From NCBI RefSeq assembly GCF_002934065.1, contig NZ_CP018049.1, positions 2,726,501 through 2,790,500 on the forward strand: 64,000 nucleotides of DNA. The letters run 5' to 3'. The stretch comes from Pseudomonas orientalis (GTDB lineage Bacteria; Pseudomonadota; Gammaproteobacteria; Pseudomonadales; Pseudomonadaceae). The notes under the pieces were generated by a model. The model made no database searches and was not told the DNA's origin. It worked only from the letters and a program-made list of their open reading frames with translations. Shown here piece by piece: positions 17,446 to 26,369 of the stretch; within the stretch, counting starts at the first letter, position 1; each line of letters begins with the position of its first letter. A program made the translations under genes and the position numbers.

Positions 17446-18516
17446 ATGGATAACTTTCAAAGCGCGTTGAAGTTCCAGAACATCGGATTTCGGCAAACGA
17501 GCGACGTGGCAGGTCATGAAAAAGTCGTGCGCGTGGCGTTCATCCTGCTCGACCACTTTTCGTTGACCGCACTCTCGACAGCGATGGACGCGCTGGCCAC
17601 CGGCAATCTAATCAACAGTCATACCCTCTACACAGTATCGATGTATTCGGTTGCGGGCGGATGGGTGGAGAGCGATATCGGTGTACGGCTGTCCTCGCAG
17701 CGATTGAGCGTTGAGAAAATCAACCACGAGGCTGTGATTGTCGTCGGTGGGCAACGCGTGCGGCTGTCCACCAACGCCACCGTTCGCCGTACTTTAAGAA
17801 AGGCGGCAGGCGCGAGAGCCATCGTCGCCGGCATATGGAACAGCGCGTTTTATCTGGCCGATGCGGGCCTGCTCGACGGCCAGGAATGTGCCTGCCACGC
17901 CGACAGCTGTGCATTGATCAATGAGTATTTCCCCCAAGTGAATACGGTCGACGCGCACTACACCTTTGCCCAGCGCCGCGCGACGTGCGCGGGCGCCTCA
18001 TCTGCGCTGGATATGATCCTGGCAATCATGCAAACGCTCGGCTGCGCGCGGGATATGGCTGTGGCGGATGAAATCAAGCGTGTGCATCAACCCAGGCAGC
18101 AGACGTTCAGCGACAGGCCGCTCAGCGCCGTCAGCCAGGCAAGGGCCGTTCCGCGCCCGCTGAACATTGCGGTCTCGCTGATGGAAAACCACATTGAAGA
18201 GCCCATGGAAATTGACGAGATCGCCAGCCACGTCGGGGTATCCCGCCGGCAGTTGGAAAGAAGGTTTGCGCGCTACTTGAACGCGGCGCCCAACCGCTAC
18301 TACCTGGAGCTGCGTCTTACCCGCGCCAGGCAACTGATTATTCAAAGCAATCGCTCCATGACGGACGTGGCACTGGCCACCGGCTTTGTCAGCTACCCGC
18401 ACTTCTATAAACGCTTCAAGGATTTGTTCGGACTGCCGCCGATGACATTCAGGGAGAACTATTACTCAAGCGATGTCGGCAGCTCGGAACGCTACGCCAT
18501 TGCGGCCGGTTTTTAA
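17446..18516 (+). CDS. GlxA-type AraC regulator (DJ-1/PfpI plus HTH), GbdR-like
   Basis: 356 residues from ATG 17446, with AGGTGG 8 bases upstream. Residues about 25-190 form a DJ-1/PfpI-like sensing domain (FILLDHFSLTALSTAMDAL, AVIVVGGQRV, IVAGIWNSAFYLADAGLLDG). Residues about 245-345 form an AraC double helix-turn-helix (IDEIASHVGVSRRQLERRF; MTDVALATGFVSYPHFYKRFK). This arrangement is that of GbdR and related activators of betaine, carnitine or dimethylglycine catabolism. Its position between the betaine importer and the oxidative genes supports that role; the actual inducer is inferred only. Confidence 0.85.
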   Translation: MDNFQSALKFQNIGFRQTSDVAGHEKVVRVAFILLDHFSLTALSTAMDALATGNLINSHTLYTVSMYSVAGGWVESDIGVRLSSQRLSVEKINHEAVIVVGGQRVRLSTNATVRRTLRKAAGARAIVAGIWNSAFYLADAGLLDGQECACHADSCALINEYFPQVNTVDAHYTFAQRRATCAGASSALDMILAIMQTLGCARDMAVADEIKRVHQPRQQTFSDRPLSAVSQARAVPRPLNIAVSLMENHIEEPMEIDEIASHVGVSRRQLERRFARYLNAAPNRYYLELRLTRARQLIIQSNRSMTDVALATGFVSYPHFYKRFKDLFGLPPMTFRENYYSSDVGSSERYAIAAGF

Positions 18517-18599
18517 GTCTGTATTGAAGGTTTCAAATTAACGCCGCTCTGCGCGCTGTTTGTGTCGGGCTAGAAGTTAAACTTTATGGTCTCGCTCTT

Positions 18600-19916
18600 A
18601 TGAAAGTTACCTCGCTGCCCGCCGATGATAATAGTTGTGGTTGGTTTCATCTGAGCCGACCACGTGAGCCCAAACCTGCCCATCGAGGGCACCGTAACGC
18701 CCGCTGGGTCGTTATCGGCGCGGGGTTTACCGGGCTGGCCGCCGCGCGACAACTTGCGTTGAATTTTCCCAATGATGAAGTGGTGCTGGTTGAAGCTCAG
18801 GAAGTGGGACTGGGGCCCTCCGGCAGGAACGCAGGCTTTGCCATTGATCTGCCACATGATATTGGCGCCGAGGATTATATCGGTGATATCGCCCTGGCCA
18901 GGGCCAGCCTGAAGCTGAATCTGGCAGGGCAATCCATCCTGCGCGACCTGGTCGATCAGCATGGCATCGACTGCCAGATGAAAGCCTGCGGCAAGTACCA
19001 GGCGGCGGTGGAGGACCGGGGTATCGCGGTACTCGAAGCCTATCGGCGTGGGCTGGACAAGCTGGACCAGCCCTATCAGATGATCGAGCAGAATGAACTG
19101 CCCGATCATCTGGGCACGTGCTTCTACCGCAAGGCCCTGTACACACCGGGCGCCGTCCTGCTTCAGCCATCGGCGCTGGTCAAGGGCCTGGCCGAGCATT
19201 TGCCGGCTAACGTGACCTTGTATGAGCACGCCCCGATTCTGGAAGTCGAGTACGCGGCTAAAACGGTGTTGAAACATGCCAATGGCAGCATCACCGCGGA
19301 CAAGTTGATCCTGGCGAATAATTCGTTCGGCATGCGTTTCGGTTTTCTCCAGGGTCGCATGCTGCCTATCTATACCTACGGCAGTATCACCCGCCCACTG
19401 ACCCATGAAGAACAAGTGCAACTGGGCGGTAAACCGTTCTGGGGCGCGATTCCGGCTGACCCGTTTGGCACAACGGTAAGACGTACACCGGATAACCGCC
19501 TACTGATCAGAAACAGCTTCAGCTTCAATCCGGACGGTCGCAGTGACAGTCGCTATAACGAGCGATTCGTCAGGCGTCATAAAGCGTCGTTCGATAAACG
19601 TTTCCCCATGCTGCCCGCCGTCAATTTTGAATACACCTGGGGTGGCGCACTGGCCATGACGCGAAACCACAACGGTTTTTTTGGTGAGTTGGCGCCCAAC
19701 GTGTACGGCGCACTCGGATGCAACGGTTTGGGCGTGACCCGCGGCACCGTGACGGGACAACTGCTGGCGGACTGGCTGGCCGGCCAGCGTGATGAGCGCA
19801 TTGACTTTCTGTTGAGCGCGCCCGGACCCAACATCAATCCACCCGAGCCGTTTCTCTCTTTCGGTGTGAACGCAAACCTTAAATGGGGGCAGTACCGCGC
19901 CGGTCGAGAGAGCTGA
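18600..19916 (+). CDS. FAD-dependent amine oxidoreductase (DAO/PuuB-like)
   Basis: 438 residues. The dinucleotide-binding motif VVIGAGFTGLAAA lies at residues 37-49 and GPSGRNAGFAI follows; the C-terminal GCNGLGVTRGTVTGQLLADWLAG closes the FAD site. It belongs to the D-amino-acid oxidase/glycine oxidase superfamily and resembles gamma-glutamylputrescine oxidase PuuB in overall order. It would oxidise an amine or N-methyl amino acid. It is followed by a DapA-family gene (56 bp) and a PuuC-like aldehyde dehydrogenase, so the three likely act in sequence. The substrate is not determined. Confidence 0.82.
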   Translation: MKVTSLPADDNSCGWFHLSRPREPKPAHRGHRNARWVVIGAGFTGLAAARQLALNFPNDEVVLVEAQEVGLGPSGRNAGFAIDLPHDIGAEDYIGDIALARASLKLNLAGQSILRDLVDQHGIDCQMKACGKYQAAVEDRGIAVLEAYRRGLDKLDQPYQMIEQNELPDHLGTCFYRKALYTPGAVLLQPSALVKGLAEHLPANVTLYEHAPILEVEYAAKTVLKHANGSITADKLILANNSFGMRFGFLQGRMLPIYTYGSITRPLTHEEQVQLGGKPFWGAIPADPFGTTVRRTPDNRLLIRNSFSFNPDGRSDSRYNERFVRRHKASFDKRFPMLPAVNFEYTWGGALAMTRNHNGFFGELAPNVYGALGCNGLGVTRGTVTGQLLADWLAGQRDERIDFLLSAPGPNINPPEPFLSFGVNANLKWGQYRAGRES

Positions 19917-19972
19917 GACGAGGTGAAGGGGAGTGCCCCCGTATCAACCATTGAAACCACTGGAGACGAATC

Positions 19973-20875
19973 ATGAACTTTGACGGCATTTTTACCCCCG
20001 CGATTACCCCGCTGTCTTCGGATGGCCAGGTTGACTATTCGGCCTTTGATGAAGTGCTTGAATACCTGGTCGAGTCCAAGGTACACGGCATTATTATCGG
20101 CGGTTCGACGGGTGAGTATTACGCCCATACACCTGCCGAACGCCTGGCGGTGGCTGAGCGTGCCAAGGGTGTGCTGCAAGGGCGTTTGCCGCTGGTGGTC
20201 GGTACGGGAGGTATCAGAACCGAAGATTCGGTGTACTTCGCCGAACACGCCAGGGCGCTCAAGGCAGATGCGATCCTGGTGGGGTCGCCGCCTTACGCGT
20301 TGCCCACCCAGAAGGAAATCGCCGCCCATGTGCTGGCGGTGGATGAGGCTGCTGGCCTGCCCATCATGCTCTACAACTACCCGGCGCGCATGGGCGTGTC
20401 CATGGGGGACGAGTTCTTTGCAGCGATTGCGCAGTGCAGCAATATCGCAGCGATCAAGGAAAGCTCCGGGGAAATGAGCCGGCTGCATCGCCTGGCTTGC
20501 GCCCATCCTGCGGTGCAGATCTCGTGCGGCTGGGATGACCAGGCCCTGGAATTCTTCGCCTGGGGCGCGCGCAGTTGGGTGTGCGCCGGTTCCAACTTCA
20601 TTCCCCGCGAACATGTCGCGCTGTATGAAGCCTGTGTGATCGAAAAGGATTTCGACAAGGGTCGCCGCATCATGGCGGCCTTGCTGCCGCTGATGGACTT
20701 CCTCGAAGGCGGCAAGTTTGTGCAATCGATCAAACACGGCAGTGAGCTGAGCGGCCTGCGCGCCGGTGGGGTACGTGCGCCGTTGCAGGCGTTGGAAGAA
20801 TCCGAAAAACATGAGCTCAAGGGCGTGATCCACACGCTCAAGCAAAACGTTGCGCATATCGTGGGAGGTGCCTGA
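19973..20875 (+). CDS. DapA/NAL-family lyase or deaminase
   Basis: 300 residues with the (beta/alpha)8 DHDPS/N-acetylneuraminate lyase pattern: GGSTGE at 43-48, catalytic Tyr in YNYP (134-137) and Schiff-base Lys162 in IKESSG. A GGAG site precedes the ATG. A housekeeping DapA is unlikely in a catabolic operon; relatives act as pyrroline-4-hydroxy-2-carboxylate deaminases, keto-deoxy-sugar dehydratases and aldolases. It is flanked by an FAD amine oxidoreductase and an aldehyde dehydrogenase whose start lies directly after its stop. Confidence 0.82.
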   Translation: MNFDGIFTPAITPLSSDGQVDYSAFDEVLEYLVESKVHGIIIGGSTGEYYAHTPAERLAVAERAKGVLQGRLPLVVGTGGIRTEDSVYFAEHARALKADAILVGSPPYALPTQKEIAAHVLAVDEAAGLPIMLYNYPARMGVSMGDEFFAAIAQCSNIAAIKESSGEMSRLHRLACAHPAVQISCGWDDQALEFFAWGARSWVCAGSNFIPREHVALYEACVIEKDFDKGRRIMAALLPLMDFLEGGKFVQSIKHGSELSGLRAGGVRAPLQALEESEKHELKGVIHTLKQNVAHIVGGA

Positions 20876-20876
20876 A

Positions 20877-22367
20877 ATGGCCGACTTGCTGAGTAAGGAG
20901 GCCTACCGTGAACTGGCGGGCAAGCTTGAATTTCGCACCCAGGCATTTATCAACGGCCAGTTCCGCGCTGCGAAATCCGGTCGCACGTTCACCACCCTCA
21001 ATCCGGCCACTGGCGACGTACTGGCCGAGATCGCCGCGTGCGACAGCCAGGATGTAGACGCGGCTGTGGCCGCGGCCAAGGCAGCATTCGAGGACGCACG
21101 CTGGCAAGGCCTTTCACCGGCCGCGCGCAAAAGCATCCTGCTGCGTTTTGCCCAACTGCTGGAAGACAACGCCCATGAACTGGCGGTACTCGAAAGCCTG
21201 GAGAGCGGCAAACCTGTCCGCGAGTGCCAGAATGTGGATGTGCCGGAGACGATCCACACGTTGCGCTGGCATGCTGAACTGATCGACAAGATCTACGACG
21301 CCACCGCGCCGGTGGGGTCCGGTGCCGTGACAATGGTCGTGCGTGAGCCTATCGGTGTGGTGGGCCTGGTGCTGCCATGGAATTTCCCGCTGTTGATGCT
21401 CGCCTGGAAAATCGGCCCGTCGTTGGCAGCTGGCTGCTCGATCGTGGTCAAGCCGGCCAAGGAAACCACCTTGAGTGCGCTGCGCGTGGCGGAGCTGGCG
21501 TACCAGGCCGGCATTCCCGCAGGCGTGTTCAATGTGGTGCCCGGCGGCGGCCAGGAGGCCGGTGAGCCATTGGGACGCCATGGCGATGTGGCCATGGTCA
21601 GTTTTACCGGTTCGACCGACACCGGGCGGATTTTCCTCAAGTACTCCAGCGAATCCAACCTCAAGCGCATCGTGCTGGAGTGCGGCGGCAAAAACCCGGC
21701 GGTGGTGATGAACGATGCCGAGGACATTGATCAGGTCGCGCAGCACGTGGTGAACGGCGCCTTCTGGAACATGGGCGAAAACTGCTCGGCCTCCTCGCGC
21801 CTGATCGTACAGGCCGACATCAAGGACGCGCTGCTCGAGCGCATTCAGGTGCACCTGAAGGAGTGGAAGATGGGTGACCCGCTCGACCCGGACAATCGCC
21901 TGGGCTCGATGATCAGCAAAGCGCATTTTGACAAGGTACGCTCCTACATCGAGCACGCCAGGGACGAACACCTGACGGTCCTGGCGGGGGGCAATACCTG
22001 CGACGATATCTTCGTGGAACCGACCATCCTGGATGGGGTAGGGCGCAACAGTCGTTTGTTCCAGGAGGAAATTTTCGGTCCGGTGCTGAGTGTCACCACC
22101 TTCAACACCCTCGATGAAGCCATCGAACTGGCCAACGATACGGCGTATGGCTTGGCGGCGTCCGCGTATACCGGCAACCTGCGCAATGCACTCAAGCTGT
22201 CACGGGGCATTCGAGCCGGCATTGTGACGGTGAACTGCTTCGGCGAGGGGGACGCGTCCACGCCCTTCGGCGGTTACAAGGAGTCAGGCTTCGGTGGGCG
22301 GGACAAGTCCATCTGGGCGCACGACCAGTACACGGAGCTGAAAACCATCTGGATCGATGCTTCCTGA
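20877..22367 (+). CDS. NAD(P)-dependent aldehyde dehydrogenase (PuuC-like)
   Basis: 496 residues from ATG 20877 (GGGAGG upstream; one base after the DapA-like stop). Catalytic features: VPWNFPLL-type motif as LPWNFPLLML, general base Glu in LECGGKNPAVV, nucleophile Cys in GENCSASSR and the C-terminal FGGYKESGFGGRDKS. The ending TELKTIWI closely matches E. coli PuuC. It would oxidise the semialdehyde made by the preceding enzymes to an acid. Together with the neighbours it fits the end of a betaine or polyamine-like pathway. Confidence 0.9.
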   Translation: MADLLSKEAYRELAGKLEFRTQAFINGQFRAAKSGRTFTTLNPATGDVLAEIAACDSQDVDAAVAAAKAAFEDARWQGLSPAARKSILLRFAQLLEDNAHELAVLESLESGKPVRECQNVDVPETIHTLRWHAELIDKIYDATAPVGSGAVTMVVREPIGVVGLVLPWNFPLLMLAWKIGPSLAAGCSIVVKPAKETTLSALRVAELAYQAGIPAGVFNVVPGGGQEAGEPLGRHGDVAMVSFTGSTDTGRIFLKYSSESNLKRIVLECGGKNPAVVMNDAEDIDQVAQHVVNGAFWNMGENCSASSRLIVQADIKDALLERIQVHLKEWKMGDPLDPDNRLGSMISKAHFDKVRSYIEHARDEHLTVLAGGNTCDDIFVEPTILDGVGRNSRLFQEEIFGPVLSVTTFNTLDEAIELANDTAYGLAASAYTGNLRNALKLSRGIRAGIVTVNCFGEGDASTPFGGYKESGFGGRDKSIWAHDQYTELKTIWIDAS

Positions 22368-22386
22368 ACACTGCTTAAGCCGTGGA

Positions 22387-22413
22387 TTGTCCCGGTCGCG
22401 CGGGCCGGGACAA
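22387..22413. terminator. Hairpin between convergent aldehyde dehydrogenase and MFS genes
   Basis: A perfect 9-bp stem (TTGTCCCGG with CCGGGACAA) and a 9-base loop lie between two converging genes. There is no long T run, so it is only a probable bidirectional terminator. Confidence 0.55.
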
Positions 22414-22423
22414 CCGGAGGACA

Positions 22424-23716
22424 TCAGGACTGGGGCTGAGCGGGCTCACCGCTCAATGCATCCATCATGGGTGGGTGTTCCTGCACCGCCTGGCGCAGAT
22501 CCTCGGTGACCCGCAGTTCGGCGCCCGTCGGCGAGAACGTTGCCGCTGCCGCAAACGGCGCGGGGTTGGCCGGGACGGGGCGTTTGCCGCGTCGCCACAG
22601 GAAGAAGGTGACCATGCACAGGTTCACCAGCGCAAATACCCAGAACAGGCCGTTGGCGCCGAACGAATTCATCACCGGCGAAATCATCATCGGGCTGATG
22701 GCCGAGCCCAGCGAGTTGATCAGCAACAGCCCCTGGATCATCGGCACCAAGGCGTCGGCAGGCGCGCGGTCGGCGGCATGGCTGACGGCGACCGGGTACA
22801 GCGCAAATACCGCGCCGCCGAGCAGGAACAGCAGCGCCGCCAGCAGCATCGACGAGAGGGGCAGCAGTACGATCAGCAAGGACAATGCGCTGCATGCCAC
22901 CGCCAGAATGGTCAGCACCTGCAAGCGATCCTTGTGGTCGGACCAGCGTCCGACCGGGTATTGCAGGAGCATGGCGCCGAGGATCGTCCAGGCCATCATG
23001 CTGCCGACTTCGCCCACATTGAGTCCGGCGCGCTGCAGGTACAGCGGCAGCAAGGTGTAGATCGCCGCGATGCTGACCCCCGAGCCGAAACAGCCGACCA
23101 GCCCGGTCGGCGTCACGCCCAGCAATTGCCGTGGTTTGAGCGGTTCAACCTGATCCAGCAGGGGCGATACCCGGGGCAGGATCACAATCGGCAATACCGA
23201 CAACGACGCGAGCATGCCGGCCACCATGAACGGTGCGCTCTCGCTCAGGCCGGCGATTCTGCCCAGCGCCGCCTGGCCCAGCACGCCTGCGCCATACAGC
23301 ACGATCATGTACAGCGCGAGCAAGCGCCCGCGAATCTTGGCGTCGCCGGCCAGCAGCAGCCAGCTTTCGATCACCAGAAACACCCCGACCGTGGCCCAGC
23401 CGTTGACGAGGCGCAGCGCGAACCAGCCCCAGGTGTCGTAGAACAGGCCCTGCAGCAGGATGGTCACCGCGATCAGCGAGGCAAAGCTGCCGTAGGCGCG
23501 GATATGCCCGATGCGCAGAATCAGCCGGTCATTGAAGACGGCGCCCAGCGTCAGGCCGATGAAATAGGCCGATGACACGATCCCGATCATCGTGGCCGAT
23601 GCGCCAGCCGCGTCGAGTCGGAGGGTCGTCAGGGATGAAAGAAAGCCGTTGCCCAGCGCAACAATGAACAGCCCCAACAGGGGCGCCAGCGCCATGGCCA
23701 GCAAACGCGCAGACAT
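22424..23716 (-). CDS. MFS transporter, YcaD-like
   Basis: 430 residues with twelve hydrophobic helices. The loop motif between helices 2 and 3 (GAVFNDRLILRIGHIRAYG) and the order of helices fit the YcaD-type sugar/amino-acid-like MFS group. The C-terminal about 50 residues are polar and probably cytoplasmic. It is convergent with the aldehyde dehydrogenase gene. The substrate is unknown; nothing in the sequence ties it to the betaine pathway except its location. Confidence 0.8.
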   Translation of the reverse strand: MSARLLAMALAPLLGLFIVALGNGFLSSLTTLRLDAAGASATMIGIVSSAYFIGLTLGAVFNDRLILRIGHIRAYGSFASLIAVTILLQGLFYDTWGWFALRLVNGWATVGVFLVIESWLLLAGDAKIRGRLLALYMIVLYGAGVLGQAALGRIAGLSESAPFMVAGMLASLSVLPIVILPRVSPLLDQVEPLKPRQLLGVTPTGLVGCFGSGVSIAAIYTLLPLYLQRAGLNVGEVGSMMAWTILGAMLLQYPVGRWSDHKDRLQVLTILAVACSALSLLIVLLPLSSMLLAALLFLLGGAVFALYPVAVSHAADRAPADALVPMIQGLLLINSLGSAISPMMISPVMNSFGANGLFWVFALVNLCMVTFFLWRRGKRPVPANPAPFAAAATFSPTGAELRVTEDLRQAVQEHPPMMDALSGEPAQPQS

Positions 23717-24042
23717 AAAGACCTCAAGAAAATCGAACAGCGAAACAGGCGCTCGCCTGAAAGCGAGCGCGGGATTCTACGGCGTGTGCGGGATTTTCCA
23801 AGCGCTGTCTGCTGCGACGTTATGCCGCGGGCGTGGCGGGGTTGATCACATAACAAAACGTCCTCGTCTATGGCGCTGTCTGGGCGTGTTGCTGGCGATA
23901 GCCAGGAACGGGCTGAAAATTTGCCGATTGATCATTCAATTGAAATTTTCCAGGATGGAATGCAGTCTCAGGCATACACTCAGGGGGCAGCGAAGACGTC
24001 GATGGCAGACGCGTATCAGCACAGGTGCACAGAGGACGAAGT

Positions 24043-25845
24043 ATGTTGAACGTGGAGGGGGTCCCCAAAGACACAGGGGTACCCAGTGAGTACGAGAGCC
24101 TGATCGCCATGGAGACCCACGCGCTCAACGCCATTCCGGGGGCCATTTATCTCTGCGATCGCGAAGGGTGGCTCGTCAGGTTCAACAGCGAGGCGGTCAA
24201 TCTGTGGGGAAGAACACCGGCCCTGGGTGAGCAGGGCGACCGTTTTTGCGGCTCTTATCGGCTCTACACCCCAGGCGGCACGCCGTTAGCCGTTGACGAA
24301 TGCCCGATGGCTTCGACGCTCAATGCGGGCCTGTGTGCGCGTAACCAGGAAGTCATGATTGAGCGCCCGGATGGCTCGCGGTTCGTGGCGCTGATGAATA
24401 TCCGCACGCTCAGAGACCGGCATGGAGAAATCCAGGGCGCGATCAATTGCTTTCAGGACGTCTCGCTGCACCACGCCATCGCCGAAGAATTGCGACGCAA
24501 GAGTTCCGATCTCGAAGACTTTTTCGAAAACAGCGCCGTGGGCCTGCATATCGTCAGCGGCGAGGGCATTATCCTGCGGGCCAACAAAGCGGAGTTGGCG
24601 CTGCTGGGCTATTGCGCAGACGAGTACATCGGTCGCCCCATCAACGAATTTCATGTGGATGAGCCGGTCATCGACGACATCCTCAACAAGCTCGGCAGCG
24701 GTGATTGCCTCAACAGTTACCCGGCGCGTCTGCGGGCCAGGGACGGTAGCATCAAACACGTCGCGATCACCTCCAATGGGCGATTTGAAGACGGCAAATT
24801 CTTCAACACCCGTTGCTTCACTATTGATGTGACCCGCGTGCATGCCGCCGAAACCGAGCGCCAGGAAAGCGAGCGGCACATGCGCAATCTGCTGGAGGCG
24901 CTGCCGGCGGCCGTCTACACCACCGACGCCGAGGGGTGCATCACCTTCTACAATCGCGCGGCAGTCGAGTTGTCGGGGCGCACGCCGCAATTGGGCGACC
25001 AGTGGTGCGTAACCTGGAAACTGTTCAACACCGATGGCACCTACCTTCCTCACGACCAATGCCCGATGGCCGTGGCGCTCAAGGAAAACCGTTCCATACG
25101 CGGGGTCGAGGCGATTGCGGAGCGTCCGGATGGCACCCGCGTGCCCTTTGCGCCTTACCCGACCCCGCTGCACGATGGAAACGGAAACCTGATCGGCGCC
25201 ATCAACATGCTCGTGGATATCACCGAGCGAAAGCAGGCGGAAGACCGGCAGAAAAACCTGATTGACGAGCTTAACCATCGGGTCAAGAACACCCTGGCCA
25301 CGGTCCAGTCCCTGGCGGCGCAGACGGCGCGCAATGCGCTGGATGCCAAGGACGGGTATACCCGCTTCGAAGGCCGGCTGCTTGCGTTGTCGCGTGCCCA
25401 CGACCTGCTGACGAAGCGGCATTGGGGCCTGACTCCGCTGGGCGTGCTGGCCCAAGAGGTGTTAATGCCGGTATTGGGCGCCGAGCCCGGCCGCATCAGG
25501 ATCACCGGTGATGCCATCGAGGTTGACACCCGCGTTGCCTTGAGCCTCACCATGACGCTCAATGAATTGGCAATCAATGCCCTTAAATATGGCGCGATGT
25601 CCACCGAGACGGGGGCCCTGTGCGTGGACTGGAGCGTGCAACCCCAGCCGAACGGAGCGCTGCTGATCCTGGACTGGCGCGAACAGGGCGGCCCCACGGT
25701 GTCAACGCCTGCGCGCGAAGGGCTGGGCTCGCGGTTGATGAAGCGCTGCATCGAGCGCGATTTGAACGGCTCTTTTAAACTCAACTTCGCCCGTGAAGGC
25801 GTTCACTGTCATCTCTCCTTCATGGTTGCCGAGAACAAGCCATGA
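24043..25845 (+). CDS. PAS-domain HWE-family sensor histidine kinase
   Basis: 600 residues from ATG 24043 (GAGGA upstream). Three PAS-like domains in order: residues about 20-140, 150-270 and 280-400, the first and third sharing the same DxCPM phrase (VDECPMA; HDQCPMA). The kinase core shows the HWE signature: ELNHRVKNTLATVQSLAAQT (phosphoacceptor His), MTLNELAINALKYGA and DWREQGGP. It has no membrane helix, so it senses a cytoplasmic signal, possibly light or redox. It overlaps the next gene by 4 bases (ATGA), which encodes its likely receiver partner. Confidence 0.88.
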   Translation: MLNVEGVPKDTGVPSEYESLIAMETHALNAIPGAIYLCDREGWLVRFNSEAVNLWGRTPALGEQGDRFCGSYRLYTPGGTPLAVDECPMASTLNAGLCARNQEVMIERPDGSRFVALMNIRTLRDRHGEIQGAINCFQDVSLHHAIAEELRRKSSDLEDFFENSAVGLHIVSGEGIILRANKAELALLGYCADEYIGRPINEFHVDEPVIDDILNKLGSGDCLNSYPARLRARDGSIKHVAITSNGRFEDGKFFNTRCFTIDVTRVHAAETERQESERHMRNLLEALPAAVYTTDAEGCITFYNRAAVELSGRTPQLGDQWCVTWKLFNTDGTYLPHDQCPMAVALKENRSIRGVEAIAERPDGTRVPFAPYPTPLHDGNGNLIGAINMLVDITERKQAEDRQKNLIDELNHRVKNTLATVQSLAAQTARNALDAKDGYTRFEGRLLALSRAHDLLTKRHWGLTPLGVLAQEVLMPVLGAEPGRIRITGDAIEVDTRVALSLTMTLNELAINALKYGAMSTETGALCVDWSVQPQPNGALLILDWREQGGPTVSTPAREGLGSRLMKRCIERDLNGSFKLNFAREGVHCHLSFMVAENKP

Positions 25846-26204
25846 CCTCGTTCACAGGAATCAGGGTGCTTCTGGTTGAAGACGAAGGCGCCATTGCGAT
25901 GCTGATCGAGGAAATGCTCGAAGACCTGGGGTGCACGGTGGTCGCCTCCGTGGCCCACCTTGCGAAGGCGCTGCAAGTGGCCGATGTGGTGGACGTAGAC
26001 GTGGCGATCCTGGACGTGAACCTGGCGGGAGAGCGCGTTTTTCCGGCCGCCAGGATTCTGCGCTCACGCAATATCCCCTTTTTGTTCAGTACGGGCTACG
26101 GCGTCAGCGGACTGCCCGAAGAGTTCGCCGACTGTCCGGTTCTGCGTAAGCCCTTTGCCGAGAGGGATCTTCGACTGAAGGTTGCACTGACGCTCAAACG
26201 TTAG
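25842..26204 (+). CDS. Single-domain response regulator
   Basis: 120 residues made of one receiver domain: VLLVEDEGAIAMLIEEML (acidic pocket), VAILDVNL (phosphorylated Asp), FSTGYG and VLRKPF (conserved Thr/Ser and Lys regions). There is no output domain. It is co-translated with the HWE kinase (ATGA overlap), a common arrangement for alphaproteobacterial-type HWE pairs in which the receiver modulates the kinase or another protein. Confidence 0.88.
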   Translation: MTSFTGIRVLLVEDEGAIAMLIEEMLEDLGCTVVASVAHLAKALQVADVVDVDVAILDVNLAGERVFPAARILRSRNIPFLFSTGYGVSGLPEEFADCPVLRKPFAERDLRLKVALTLKR

Positions 26205-26228
26205 GCAGTAAAAACCTGTGGCGGCCTG

Positions 26229-26257
26229 TCCCGGCTGAAACCCGGGAATTTTTTTCA
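26229..26257 (+). terminator. Rho-independent terminator after the kinase/receiver pair
   Basis: Stem TCCCGG-N7-CCGGGA followed by a run of seven T residues, 25 bp after the receiver stop codon. Confidence 0.75.
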
Positions 26258-26369
26258 CTGCATCCCCTCCCGCAAAGCTTGTGTCCGGTCGGGCAAAGGC
26301 CCCGGCAGGCCTGCGTCTTGATAATCCCTGCACTCAACCCCACCGCAGCAACGAGCACCGCGTCCCGCC

